Shown piece by piece: positions 53,630-61,499 of a stretch of 64,000 nucleotides of DNA (positions are counted from its first letter, which is position 1; every line of letters starts with the position of its first letter). Under the pieces are notes generated by a model that worked only from the letters and a program-made list of their open reading frames with translations, was not told the DNA's origin and did not search any database. A program made the translations under genes and the position numbers. Source of the DNA: Lachnospiraceae bacterium FE2018 (lineage in GTDB: Bacteria > Bacillota > Clostridia > Lachnospirales > Lachnospiraceae); contig JNKK01000005.1 of assembly GCA_000702845.1 (NCBI GenBank), forward strand, positions 62,001 through 126,000, in the 5' to 3' direction.

Positions 53630-55669
53630 TTACACCGCCACAAACGGAACGTTGTTATACTGCCATTTTCTGACACCATCTTCATAGATATTAATGACGC
53701 CTGTCTCGCCGCTTTCACTGTAGATCGGCTCGTCGTAATCTCCTTCTGTCCACGGATTGGAGCCCTCGTAGATGGTGATGGTATTGCCGCCCTGCACCAG
53801 TTCCAGTCTTACAACACCGCCTTCATATCCATCCGGTTCAGAAAGCGTTCCGGAGAGACGGTACTGACCGCCTGCCTCTTCCTCTTCCTCCGAATTGATG
53901 TACAGTGTTATCGTTGTTCCGACCGGTACCTCCGTTCCATAGGTCGGATCCATGCTGTAGACCTCTCCGATTCCCATGGCATCAGTACTGCCCTGTTCAA
54001 TGTTGTATTCCAGTCCGAGATGTGTCAGCGACTGTGTGGCTGTCGCCTCGTCATATCCGATCAGAGACGGAACCGTAACAGTTGCTTCCCCTCTGCTGAT
54101 ATATAATGTTACCGTCGAATTCGCCGGTACACTGCTTCCTGCAGCCGGTTCGGAGGAAATAACACTTCCGACTTCAACAGTCCCGTTGGACTGCAGCTCG
54201 ACGCGCGGCACCAGACCAAGATCCGTCAGTGCTTTCTCCGCATCAGCCTGTGACTTGCCCGCAAGATCAGAAGGAATCGTAACATTTGCCTTTCCGGAAC
54301 TGACAACAACTTCTATCGTTGTATTGACGTTGACACGGCTTTCCGGATCAACATTCTGAGAAATGATTTCTCCCTCGGCATACTCGTCAGACGCATCTGT
54401 GCCGACCTGTTTAATACCGATTTTACGTTTGACCGCTTCCTCTGTAGCAGCTGAGACAGTCATGCCGCGGAAATCCGGAACCTCAACCTGCTCCTCGGCA
54501 GCCGGCGTTTCTTCCGGAACAACGCTCTCCGCCACACTGCTGGCAGAAGAACTGGTTTCATCTGTATTTCTTTTTCCAAAATGGAAGATGCCGGCCATAT
54601 TGCCGATCAGAATAATCAGAACAACGATGATGATTGCACCAATTACAAATCCGCCGATTGTAAGTCCGCGTTCCAGACCGGAACCCTTATCGTCGTCCTC
54701 ATCATAATCTTCGTCGTCAAATTTCCGGATCTTTTCTTTGTTTTCCTGCTTTTTATTGATTCCGCTGCGGATCTCCCGCAGTTCTTCATCGGAAACTTTC
54801 ACTGTCTGTGCAGTATCATCGATCGGCGTAAGTGTTACAAAGTCTCCCTGCGGTTCAAGCAGCGAACGTTTAAGATCGTCTATCAGTTCCCCGACATTCT
54901 GATAACGGCGCGCCTGATTCTTCTGCGTCGCCTTCAGAATAATCTGTTCCAGAGAATATGGCAGATCCGGCGTATATCTTGACGGAGGAACCATCTCTTC
55001 CTGCAGGTGTTTTATCGCGATAGACACAGTCGTATCTCCGTCAAACGGAACACGGCCTGTCGCCATCTCATACATGGTAATACCAAGCGAATAGATATCA
55101 CTCCGCGCGTCCGATACACCGCCGCGCACCTGCTCCGGTGAACTATAATGCACCGATCCCATTACATTTGCCGTAATCGTATTGGAATTAGATGCTTTTG
55201 CAATTCCGAAATCCGACAGCTTTACTTTGCCATCTGTAGAAATAATGATATTCTGCGGTTTAACGTCACGGTGTACAATGCCCTGATGATGTGCCGCCTG
55301 CAGTCCCAGCGAAACCTGAATCGCAATGCTGGTTGCTTCTTTTACGGAAAGTTTTCCTTTTTTCGTAATGTAATTCTTGAGCGTGATTCCTTCAACCAGC
55401 TCCATTACAATATAATACAGTCCTCTGTCCTCACCGACGTCAAACACATTGACAACGTTGGGATGAGAAAGGCGGGCAGCAGCCTGTGCTTCCTTCTGAA
55501 ATTTTGTCACAAACGAAGTATCTTCCCGAAACTCCGCCTTCATGACCTTTACTGCAACCAGACGGCTCAGCTTGTGATCTCTGGCTTTATAGACATCTGC
55601 CATACCGCCGGAGCCGACACGCGATATGATTTCATAACGCTCCCCGAGTACAATTCCCTCTTTTAACAT
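53630..55669 (-). CDS. prkC: PASTA-domain serine/threonine kinase
   Basis: This membrane kinase senses muropeptides or lipid II outside and phosphorylates translation and wall proteins inside. The 679-residue protein has the kinase domain at 10-270 (GSGGMADVYKA, Lys41, HRDVKPQN at 133-140, DFG at 153-155). An acidic juxtamembrane part and one membrane helix (about 336-359) follow. Three PASTA repeats occupy about 396-461, 462-529 and 530-597. An extra beta-rich tail of about 80 residues (SGTLSEPDGYEGGVVRLELV onward) comes last and is not in the basic PrkC layout. Its ATG directly abuts the phosphatase stop codon. Confidence 0.95.
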   Translation of the reverse strand: MLKEGIVLGERYEIISRVGSGGMADVYKARDHKLSRLVAVKVMKAEFREDTSFVTKFQKEAQAAARLSHPNVVNVFDVGEDRGLYYIVMELVEGITLKNYITKKGKLSVKEATSIAIQVSLGLQAAHHQGIVHRDVKPQNIIISTDGKVKLSDFGIAKASNSNTITANVMGSVHYSSPEQVRGGVSDARSDIYSLGITMYEMATGRVPFDGDTTVSIAIKHLQEEMVPPSRYTPDLPYSLEQIILKATQKNQARRYQNVGELIDDLKRSLLEPQGDFVTLTPIDDTAQTVKVSDEELREIRSGINKKQENKEKIRKFDDEDYDEDDDKGSGLERGLTIGGFVIGAIIIVVLIILIGNMAGIFHFGKRNTDETSSSASSVAESVVPEETPAAEEQVEVPDFRGMTVSAATEEAVKRKIGIKQVGTDASDEYAEGEIISQNVDPESRVNVNTTIEVVVSSGKANVTIPSDLAGKSQADAEKALTDLGLVPRVELQSNGTVEVGSVISSEPAAGSSVPANSTVTLYISRGEATVTVPSLIGYDEATATQSLTHLGLEYNIEQGSTDAMGIGEVYSMDPTYGTEVPVGTTITLYINSEEEEEAGGQYRLSGTLSEPDGYEGGVVRLELVQGGNTITIYEGSNPWTEGDYDEPIYSESGETGVINIYEDGVRKWQYNNVPFVAV

Positions 55670-56599
55670 TTAGTTCCTCCCCGTCTCAGGCTGTGCCTGA
55701 AATTCATTCTCGTCTTCTGCAGACTCCTCTGCAGTAATATCCCCTTTACTGTCAAACTCCGCCGGAATCTCCTGCTCCGGTACATCCTCCCCGGCAGTAT
55801 TATCCGGGAAAAGTTCTCCTGCTCCAGATTGCGTATCCTGCAGTTCTGTATCATCCGGCAAAGGATTCAGTTCCTCTGTTTCATATGGATCAACCACAAC
55901 TACAGCGATGTTGTCAAGACCTCCCCCTGCATTCGCCAGTTCAACCAGCTTCTCTGCTCTGTCCTGCACATCATGATCACGGAGCACTTTATAAATAACG
56001 CTGCTTTCAACCATATTGTAAAGCCCGTCAGAGCACATCATAAAACAGTCCCCTGTCTCAAGCTTTACATCAAAAAAGTCTATTTTTACTTCTTCCGTAG
56101 TGCCGATTGCCCGTGTGATAATATTCCTGTCCGGATGATTCTGACCTTCTTCCGGCGTCAGTTCTCCGAGCCGCACCATCTCCGCAATAAGTGAATGATC
56201 ATGGGTAATCTGCCGGAATTCTGTTCCTGCAAGATACAGCCTCGAGTCACCGACATTCGCAACAAACAGATAGCCGCCGACGATCGTCGCTACCACCATT
56301 GTGCTGCCCATTCCCTTCAGTCCCGGATCACTTTGCGATTTTGCGAGTACTGCCTTATTGGCAGCTTCAATCCCGGCACGCATAATCTTGACCGGATTAA
56401 AGTTCTGATCCTCCCGGATCGTATCAGTTAAAACGCTGACGCCGTATCTTGAAGCGTAGTCTCCGGCATTGTGTCCTCCCATTCCATCCGCAACAACGAA
56501 CAGATTCGGAAGGTTTCCCACCGGCTCAGAAGACACAAAGATGAAATCCTGATTCATCTTGCGGATCTGTCCGATGTCTGTTGCTGAATATACCTTCAT
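55670..56599 (-). CDS. prpC: PP2C-type serine/threonine phosphatase (PrpC-like)
   Basis: It reverses PrkC phosphorylation. The 309-residue protein has all PP2C metal motifs: SATDIGQIRKMNQD, VADGMGGHNAGD, GSTMV, NVGDSRLYL, CSDGLYNMV and GGLDNIAVVVVD. The last 60 residues are an acidic Glu/Asp-rich tail absent from the shorter Bacillus PrpC. The start at 56599 is nine bases after GGAG; a Met two codons earlier is too close. Stop and prkC start touch, so the pair is translationally coupled. Confidence 0.94.
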   Translation of the reverse strand: MKVYSATDIGQIRKMNQDFIFVSSEPVGNLPNLFVVADGMGGHNAGDYASRYGVSVLTDTIREDQNFNPVKIMRAGIEAANKAVLAKSQSDPGLKGMGSTMVVATIVGGYLFVANVGDSRLYLAGTEFRQITHDHSLIAEMVRLGELTPEEGQNHPDRNIITRAIGTTEEVKIDFFDVKLETGDCFMMCSDGLYNMVESSVIYKVLRDHDVQDRAEKLVELANAGGGLDNIAVVVVDPYETEELNPLPDDTELQDTQSGAGELFPDNTAGEDVPEQEIPAEFDSKGDITAEESAEDENEFQAQPETGRN

Positions 56600-56716
56600 A
56601 CACATTTACTCCTGCTCATACTTTTGGTCAATGCTCTGTCATTTTCCTGTATTTCTTACAGTCTCTGTCTCAGAACATCTGCACCGTTCCGTTTTTATCT
56701 TTAAAGATGCACAGAC

Positions 56717-57757
56717 TTATTTACAATTCTGTTCATCCCGATACCGTTTACGGAGCTGTCCACAGGCGCCGTCTATATCAGCGCCCATTTCCCTTCTAAT
56801 AGTAACATTAATTCCATATTTTTCAAGTTTTAATTGAAAATTGCGCACTTCCGGCGCTTTGCTCCGACGATATCCGCGCTCTCTGACAGGGTTGACGGGA
56901 ATCAGATTTACATGACAATTCATCCCTTTCAGAAGTCCGGCCAGTTTTGCCGCATGCTCCTGACTGTCATTTTTTCCTGCAATTAATGAATACTCAAATG
57001 ATATCCGACGTCCCGTTACAGCAAAATATTCCCTGCATGCAGAGATCAGTTCATCAACAGAATACCTGTTTGCAACCGGCATCAGTTCCCGCCGCAGTTC
57101 ATCGTCCGGCGCATGAAGCGAAATTGCCAGGGTAATCCCGTATTTTTCCTGCGCCAGTTTTCTGATCTGCGGTACCAGACCGCAGGTGGAAACCGTGATG
57201 TTCCTCTGACTGATCTGAATACCTTCCGGACAGCTGACAAGGCGGAGCCAGCGGATCAGGGTATCGTAATTATCAAGCGGTTCCCCGCTTCCCATGACAT
57301 CCACATGAGAAACCCGTTCTCCGGTCAGACGCTGGATTTCATAGATCTGTTCCAGCATTTCGGAAGCTGTCAGATTCCGGACACATCCATCCAGTGTAGA
57401 AGCACAGAACCGGCAGCCCATGCGGCAACCGACCTGCGATGAAATACATACAGATATGCCATGACGATGGCGCATCCACACACTCTCGATCATATTTCCA
57501 TCATATAGTTCAAACAGATACTTCCTTGTATCCCCGCGCCCGGATTCCTGTACCTGAACTTTCCGTACTGTCAGAAGGGGATATTCCCCGGCCAGCGTAT
57601 TCCGGAGTACACCCGGAAGATTACTCATTTCATCATACGTCCGAACCCGCTTCTCATGCATCCAGCCAAACAGCTGTCTGGCGCGAAACGGCTTTTCGCC
57701 CATGGAAGTCATGAGTTCCGTCAGTTCTTCTATTGTCATAGATTTAATATCCGGCAT
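56717..57757 (-). CDS. rlmN: Dual-specificity 23S rRNA/tRNA (adenine-C2) methyltransferase RlmN
   Basis: RlmN makes m2A2503 in 23S rRNA and m2A37 in tRNAs by radical SAM chemistry. The 346-residue protein has the iron-sulfur motif Cys111-x3-Cys115-x2-Cys118 (GCRMGCRFCAS), GSGEPLDNYD, and the C-terminal methylated cysteine in GACGQLR (Cys332). The start at 57757 follows AAAGGA and fits family length. The frame stays open for 59 more codons into the repeat array; those codons only read the repeats and are not coding. Confidence 0.96.
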   Translation of the reverse strand: MPDIKSMTIEELTELMTSMGEKPFRARQLFGWMHEKRVRTYDEMSNLPGVLRNTLAGEYPLLTVRKVQVQESGRGDTRKYLFELYDGNMIESVWMRHRHGISVCISSQVGCRMGCRFCASTLDGCVRNLTASEMLEQIYEIQRLTGERVSHVDVMGSGEPLDNYDTLIRWLRLVSCPEGIQISQRNITVSTCGLVPQIRKLAQEKYGITLAISLHAPDDELRRELMPVANRYSVDELISACREYFAVTGRRISFEYSLIAGKNDSQEHAAKLAGLLKGMNCHVNLIPVNPVRERGYRRSKAPEVRNFQLKLEKYGINVTIRREMGADIDGACGQLRKRYRDEQNCK

Positions 57758-57808
57758 ACTCTGTTCCTTTGCATTTACGAATCGGGGTGGGGGTGCAGGG
57801 GCTACGCC

Positions 57809-58384
57809 TGCATCCGCATCTCTTGCTTTTCGACAGTTGCGGATGCACTTTTCATGCTTCGGACTGTTCGCTCTGTCCGGCTCTCGTCTATTTTTGCATC
57901 CGCATCTCTTGCTTCCTGGCAGTTGCGGATGCACTTTTCCTGCCTCTGAGCTTCTCTTTCAGCCTGGCGTCGGCCTGATTTCTCCAGCATTTGTCTGATT
58001 TTGCATCCGCATCTCAAGCTTCCCGGCCGTTGCGGATGCACTTTTCCTGCTTCAGATTGTTCGCACTGTCCAGCTCTTGTCGATTTGTGCATCCACATTT
58101 CTTGCTTTTCGACAGTTGCGGATGCACTTTTCTCGCTTCAGATTGTTCGCTCTGTCTGGCTCTTGTCGATTTATGCATCCGCATTTCTTGCTTCCCGGCA
58201 GTTGCGGATGCACTTTTCTCGCTTCAGACTGTTCGCTCTGTCCGGCTCTTGTCGATTTTTGCATCCGCATCTCTTGCTTCCTGGCAGTTGCGGATGCACT
58301 TTTCTCGCCTCTGATCACTTGAGATTTCCAATAGTTGTCTGATTGGGCATCCGCATCTCTTGCTTTCTGGCTGTTGCGGATGCA
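57809..58384. repeat. Array A: seven 86-bp direct repeats with internal 10-bp inverted repeats
   Basis: Seven elements each hold TGCATCCGCA, a 19- to 20-nt loop and TGCGGATGCA. They start at 57809, 57895, 58002, 58088, 58174, 58260 and 58346. The step is exactly 86 bp except one of 107 bp. Loops are alike (TCTTGCTT..TGGCAGT type), and inter-element spacers are conserved too (CAGATTGTTCGCTCTGTC). Element 4 has one changed base in its left arm (TGCATCCACA) and element 7 lacks the first T. The array fills most of the 743-bp gap between rsmB and rlmN. No gene is present; open frames here read repeats. Confidence 0.93.
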
Positions 58385-58500
58385 CTTTTCCAAAACAGAA
58401 ACTAAATAATCAGAAATCCAATAATGCATAAATACATAAATAAATGAAGGAAGAAATAGCTATTTGTCTGACGAACCTATCTTCTCCGTCAACCACCGGT

Positions 58501-59868
58501 TTATCTTCGGAATCTTGCAATGAAAAAACCGTCACAGGCATGTATACCGGGATAGAGCTGCAGATAGTTCCGGTTTCCGGCTTCTTCAGCCAGCTCCGGC
58601 GGAAGAAAGTTCTTCAGAGGATCCGACTTCAGATCCGAATTCTTTAAGATCCATTCCACATTTTCTTCGTTCTCACGCGGATCAAACGTACATGTGCTGT
58701 ACAGCAGTGTTCCTCCGGGTTTGACATACCTCACAGCATTCTTCAGAATCTGCCGCTGCAGCTGTACAAGGCTCTCTGTCTTCTCATCAGATGCTTCGTA
58801 ACGGATATCCGGTTTCCTGCCGATCACGCCCAGACCGGAACAGGGAAGATCTGCTATCACAACTTCTGCTTTTCCTTCCATAGACGGATCGAGCACGGTG
58901 CCGTCATGAACCTGTACTTCTATATTTTCAACCTGCAGCCGCTTTATATTATCTCTGATCAGACCTGCTTTCTGCTCTGAGACATCTCTTGCAATAATCC
59001 GCCCGTTTCCTTTCATGAGATCCGACGCCAGCAGACTTTTTCCGCCGGGAGCCGCAGCCAGATCCAGAATCAGATTCCCCTGTTGTATTCCCGCTGCTTC
59101 CACAGCCAGCATGGAACTAACATCCTGAACTGTAATTCTTCCCTCGGCAAAAGCAGGCAGTTTTTCAAGGTCTGTAATACCTGACAGGTAACCTGCATAC
59201 GAGATATACGGAGCCGGTGTGACTGAAATACCTGCTTCCTGCAGTTCCTGTCTGCATTCTGCTTTCCGTTCCAGGAGTTCATCCCGGAAACGCACTGTCA
59301 GCGGGGCCTGTTTCTGGAAAGACGTGCAGACCAACTCTGTTTTCTCCTTGCCAAGTGTTCTGCACCAGCGTTCTGTCAGATATACAGGCATTGAATACAT
59401 GATACTGATAAATCTTATCGGATCTGTCTCCCTGTCAGGCCAGCTGATACGGTCCTTTCCGCGTGCTGCAGAACGTAAAACACCGTTCACAAATCCACGC
59501 AGATTTCCAAATCCGCGGTGAGCAGCCATCCGTACAGCCTCGTTGACTGCCGCTGAATCCGGTACAGCATCCAGAAAATAAATCTGATAGACAGCAAGCC
59601 GGAGAATCTCTCGAATCACCGGCTTCATTTTCTTCGTCTTTGTTTTAGAAAACTGATCAATTATATAATCCAGCTTCAGCCGCCATTCTAAAACACCGCT
59701 GACCAGCTTCCTGTAAAAACGTTCCTCCCGCAGAACCAGTTCCGGATGCGCGCGAAGCATATCCCGCATAACCAGATGAGAAGGACGTTCCTCCTTTTCA
59801 ATTGTCAGAAGCGTATCCAGCGCCAGATTTCTGGCGTCGTTTCGACTCTGTTTTTTCGTAGATGTCAT
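58501..59868 (-). CDS. rsmB: 16S rRNA (cytosine-967-C5) methyltransferase
   Basis: RsmB methylates C967 of 16S rRNA. The 455-residue protein has an N-terminal NusB-like RNA-binding domain (about 10-135, with VYQIYFLDAVPDSAAVNEAV) and a SAM methyltransferase domain: LDLAAAPGGKSLLASDL, ADLPCSGLGVIGRKPD and the catalytic cysteine in YSTCTFDPREN. The start at 59868 fits family length, though its ribosome site (AAAGAAA) is weak. The open frame continues 83 codons upstream through repeat array B and is not counted. Confidence 0.94.
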   Translation of the reverse strand: MTSTKKQSRNDARNLALDTLLTIEKEERPSHLVMRDMLRAHPELVLREERFYRKLVSGVLEWRLKLDYIIDQFSKTKTKKMKPVIREILRLAVYQIYFLDAVPDSAAVNEAVRMAAHRGFGNLRGFVNGVLRSAARGKDRISWPDRETDPIRFISIMYSMPVYLTERWCRTLGKEKTELVCTSFQKQAPLTVRFRDELLERKAECRQELQEAGISVTPAPYISYAGYLSGITDLEKLPAFAEGRITVQDVSSMLAVEAAGIQQGNLILDLAAAPGGKSLLASDLMKGNGRIIARDVSEQKAGLIRDNIKRLQVENIEVQVHDGTVLDPSMEGKAEVVIADLPCSGLGVIGRKPDIRYEASDEKTESLVQLQRQILKNAVRYVKPGGTLLYSTCTFDPRENEENVEWILKNSDLKSDPLKNFLPPELAEEAGNRNYLQLYPGIHACDGFFIARFRR

Positions 59869-59990
59869 ATCTGTTTCTTTTTCTTTGTGAAAGAGTAGTT
59901 TAATTGCGTTCGGGTGATTTTGTGTTTCTATATGTTTCCAGACTCTACCCCTTGCTTTTCTATCCTTGACCAGCGCTTTTTGACCATTTG

Positions 59991-60372
59991 TGCATCCGCA
60001 TCCCGGGCAATCTCGCTTTTGCGGATGCACTTTCCTTGTTTGTTTCTTAATTGGCAAGGATTGTTTCTCCGTTTTTGTGCATCCGCATCCAGGGCAATCT
60101 CTCACTTGCGGATGCACTTTTCTTGATTTCTTCTCCTCGTCAAAGGATTGATTTCAGTTTTTTTGCATCCGCATCCAGGGCAAACGCCCGCTTGCGGATG
60201 CACTTTTTTTGATTTCTTCTCCTCGAGAAAGGTTGCTTCTCGATTTTTGTGCATCCGCATCCCGGCAAACACTCGCTTGCGGATGCACTTTTCTTGTTTG
60301 TCTCTTCCCGACAAAGGTTTCTTCTCAATTTTTCTGCATCCGCATCCCGGCAAACGCTCACTTGCGGATGCA
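59991..60372. repeat. Array B: five 85- to 87-bp direct repeats with the same 10-bp inverted repeat
   Basis: Five elements start at 59991, 60078, 60164, 60250 and 60335. Each has TGCATCCGCA and TGCGGATGCA arms identical to array A, around an 18- to 19-nt loop of the CCCGGGCAA..CGCT type. Loop and spacer sequences differ from array A but agree within array B. Element 3 has an extra inner stem GGGC-AAAC-GCCC. The array lies just upstream of rsmB. No gene is present. Confidence 0.93.
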
Positions 60373-60396
60373 TATAATAAGAAATTGACTGCAAAA

Positions 60397-60682
60397 GGGG
60401 GCTTTAAGTGAGTACGCGCCTGGCAGATTGTTCAACGCCCGGGCAGCAGAATATCCGCTGAACGGCAAAGCATGTACCATCGCTGTGACTTGCATGGAAA
60501 ATACCGTAGAAACGGATGCTTAGATGATGTTAGTGTGCCGGCGAAGAGTGTACCTCTATCACGAATCGGCGGCACACTTACAGAATCTTAGCATGTGGTT
60601 CGATGGTGTTTTCGCGGAGCAGGCGAGGTACATCTTTGACAGATAGCGTAAATATAGAAATTCACTTAAAAACCACTTAAAA
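60397..60682 (+). ncRNA. Probable structured non-coding RNA with a pseudoknot
   Basis: This gene-free 286-bp segment is rich in mutually consistent pairings. The ends pair: TTTAAGTG (60403-60410) with CACTTAAA (60663-60670), then TACGC (60413-60417) with GCGTA (60646-60650). ATGCTTAGAT (60516-60525) pairs with 60585-60594 (9 of 10). Inside it AGTGTGCCG (60532-60540) pairs with CGGCACACT (60570-60578). The loop word TGTACCTC (60549-60556) pairs with GAGGTACA (60625-60632), a pseudoknot. A small stem CCGT-AGAA-ACGG lies at 60503-60514. A-rich unpaired segments favour the plus strand, and TATAAT at 60373-60378 could be its -10. I cannot name the family. Confidence 0.7.
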
Positions 60683-60690
60683 TCAGGTGC

Positions 60691-61407
60691 TCAGCTCCTT
60701 CTGCGTCCTCCGCTTCCGCTCGCAAGCAAAATCAGACGGAGCAGCTGCATCACTGTTGCTGCTGCTGCCGCTACATATGTCATGGCTGCCGCACGCAAGA
60801 CCGCGCGTGACCCGGCAATTTCATTTGATGCCATCAGACCGGTGCCTTCCAGTTTTTTCAGTGCCCGCGAAGAAGCATTAAATTCTACCGGAAGTGTTAC
60901 AATCTGAAACAACAGTGCCAGGCAGAATAATAGTATTCCCGCTGTGAGCAGCGGACGAATTGAAAAAATCAGACCGCCGATGAATACCGGAAATGCCGCC
61001 ATAGACCCGAAATTTGCCACCGGCACCAGTGCAGACCGCAGACGAAGCGGCTGGTATTCTCTTGCATCCTGGATTGCATGTCCGCATTCATGTGCAGCAA
61101 CGCCGATTGCAGCAAGCGAACGCTGTCCATAGACCGTATCAGAAAGATTTACTACTTTGGTGCGCGGATCATAGTGGTCCGTCAGACTTCCGGAAATATG
61201 CTCCACCCTGACATTATAAAGACCTTCACTTTCCAGAATCCGCTGTGCCGCCATAGCTCCTGTCAGACCGCAGGCACTGGCAATCCGGCTGTACTTATTG
61301 AACGTTGACTTCATCCTTCCCTGAACAATCAGAGTAAATACCAGTGCAATAATTACCAGAATATACGTCGGGTCGAGACCCATCATCATTCCATATCCTA
61401 ATCCCAT
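60691..61407 (-). CDS. yugP: YugP-like membrane zinc metallopeptidase
   Basis: The 238-residue protein belongs to the neutral zinc metallopeptidase family of YugP. A membrane helix near residue 10-30 is followed by the zinc motif HECGH (HExxH) in GVAAHECGHAIQD. Three further hydrophobic segments include FPVFIGGLIFSI, and VEFNASSRALKKLE is typical of the family. The start at 61407 is five bases after GGAGGG; the open frame continues into a duplicated leader. It is embedded in the fmt-rsmB cluster, as in other Clostridia. Substrate unknown. Confidence 0.85.
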   Translation of the reverse strand: MGLGYGMMMGLDPTYILVIIALVFTLIVQGRMKSTFNKYSRIASACGLTGAMAAQRILESEGLYNVRVEHISGSLTDHYDPRTKVVNLSDTVYGQRSLAAIGVAAHECGHAIQDAREYQPLRLRSALVPVANFGSMAAFPVFIGGLIFSIRPLLTAGILLFCLALLFQIVTLPVEFNASSRALKKLEGTGLMASNEIAGSRAVLRAAAMTYVAAAAATVMQLLRLILLASGSGGRRRS

Positions 61408-61413
61408 TTCGCC

Positions 61414-61485
61414 CTCCATTTCCGTGCGCGGTGCGTGTGGCACTTGTGCCTCGCGGTGCGCGCGCGACTCCATTTCCGTGCGCGG
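61414..61485. repeat. 18-bp direct repeat in the fmt-yugP gap
   Basis: CTCCATTTCCGTGCGCGG occurs at 61414-61431 and again at 61468-61485, exactly 54 bp apart, with GC-rich sequence between. Its minus-strand form contains the GGAG of the yugP ribosome site, so the leader appears to be a recent local duplication. Confidence 0.85.
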
Positions 61486-61499
61486 CTGCACAGATTATT

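Noticed and set aside
57758-57934. N-terminal extension of RlmN; likewise RsmB through 60117
   Set aside because: The frames stay open through repeats, but family alignment and start context place the true starts at 57757 and 59868.
57702-58429. Several overlapping open frames of 70-125 codons on both strands in array A
   Set aside because: They read the 86-bp repeat in different frames (86 is not a multiple of three), giving the same Cys/His/Arg-rich words. No ribosome site or family supports them.
57809-60372. CRISPR array
   Set aside because: Repeats are split palindromes with conserved loops and similar spacers; no unique spacers and no cas genes.
60404-60646. Protein-like frame on the plus strand (with MLVCRRRVYLYHESAAHLQN)
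   Set aside because: It has an internal stop at 60521-60523 and no start in its first half. The pairing pattern explains the segment better as RNA.
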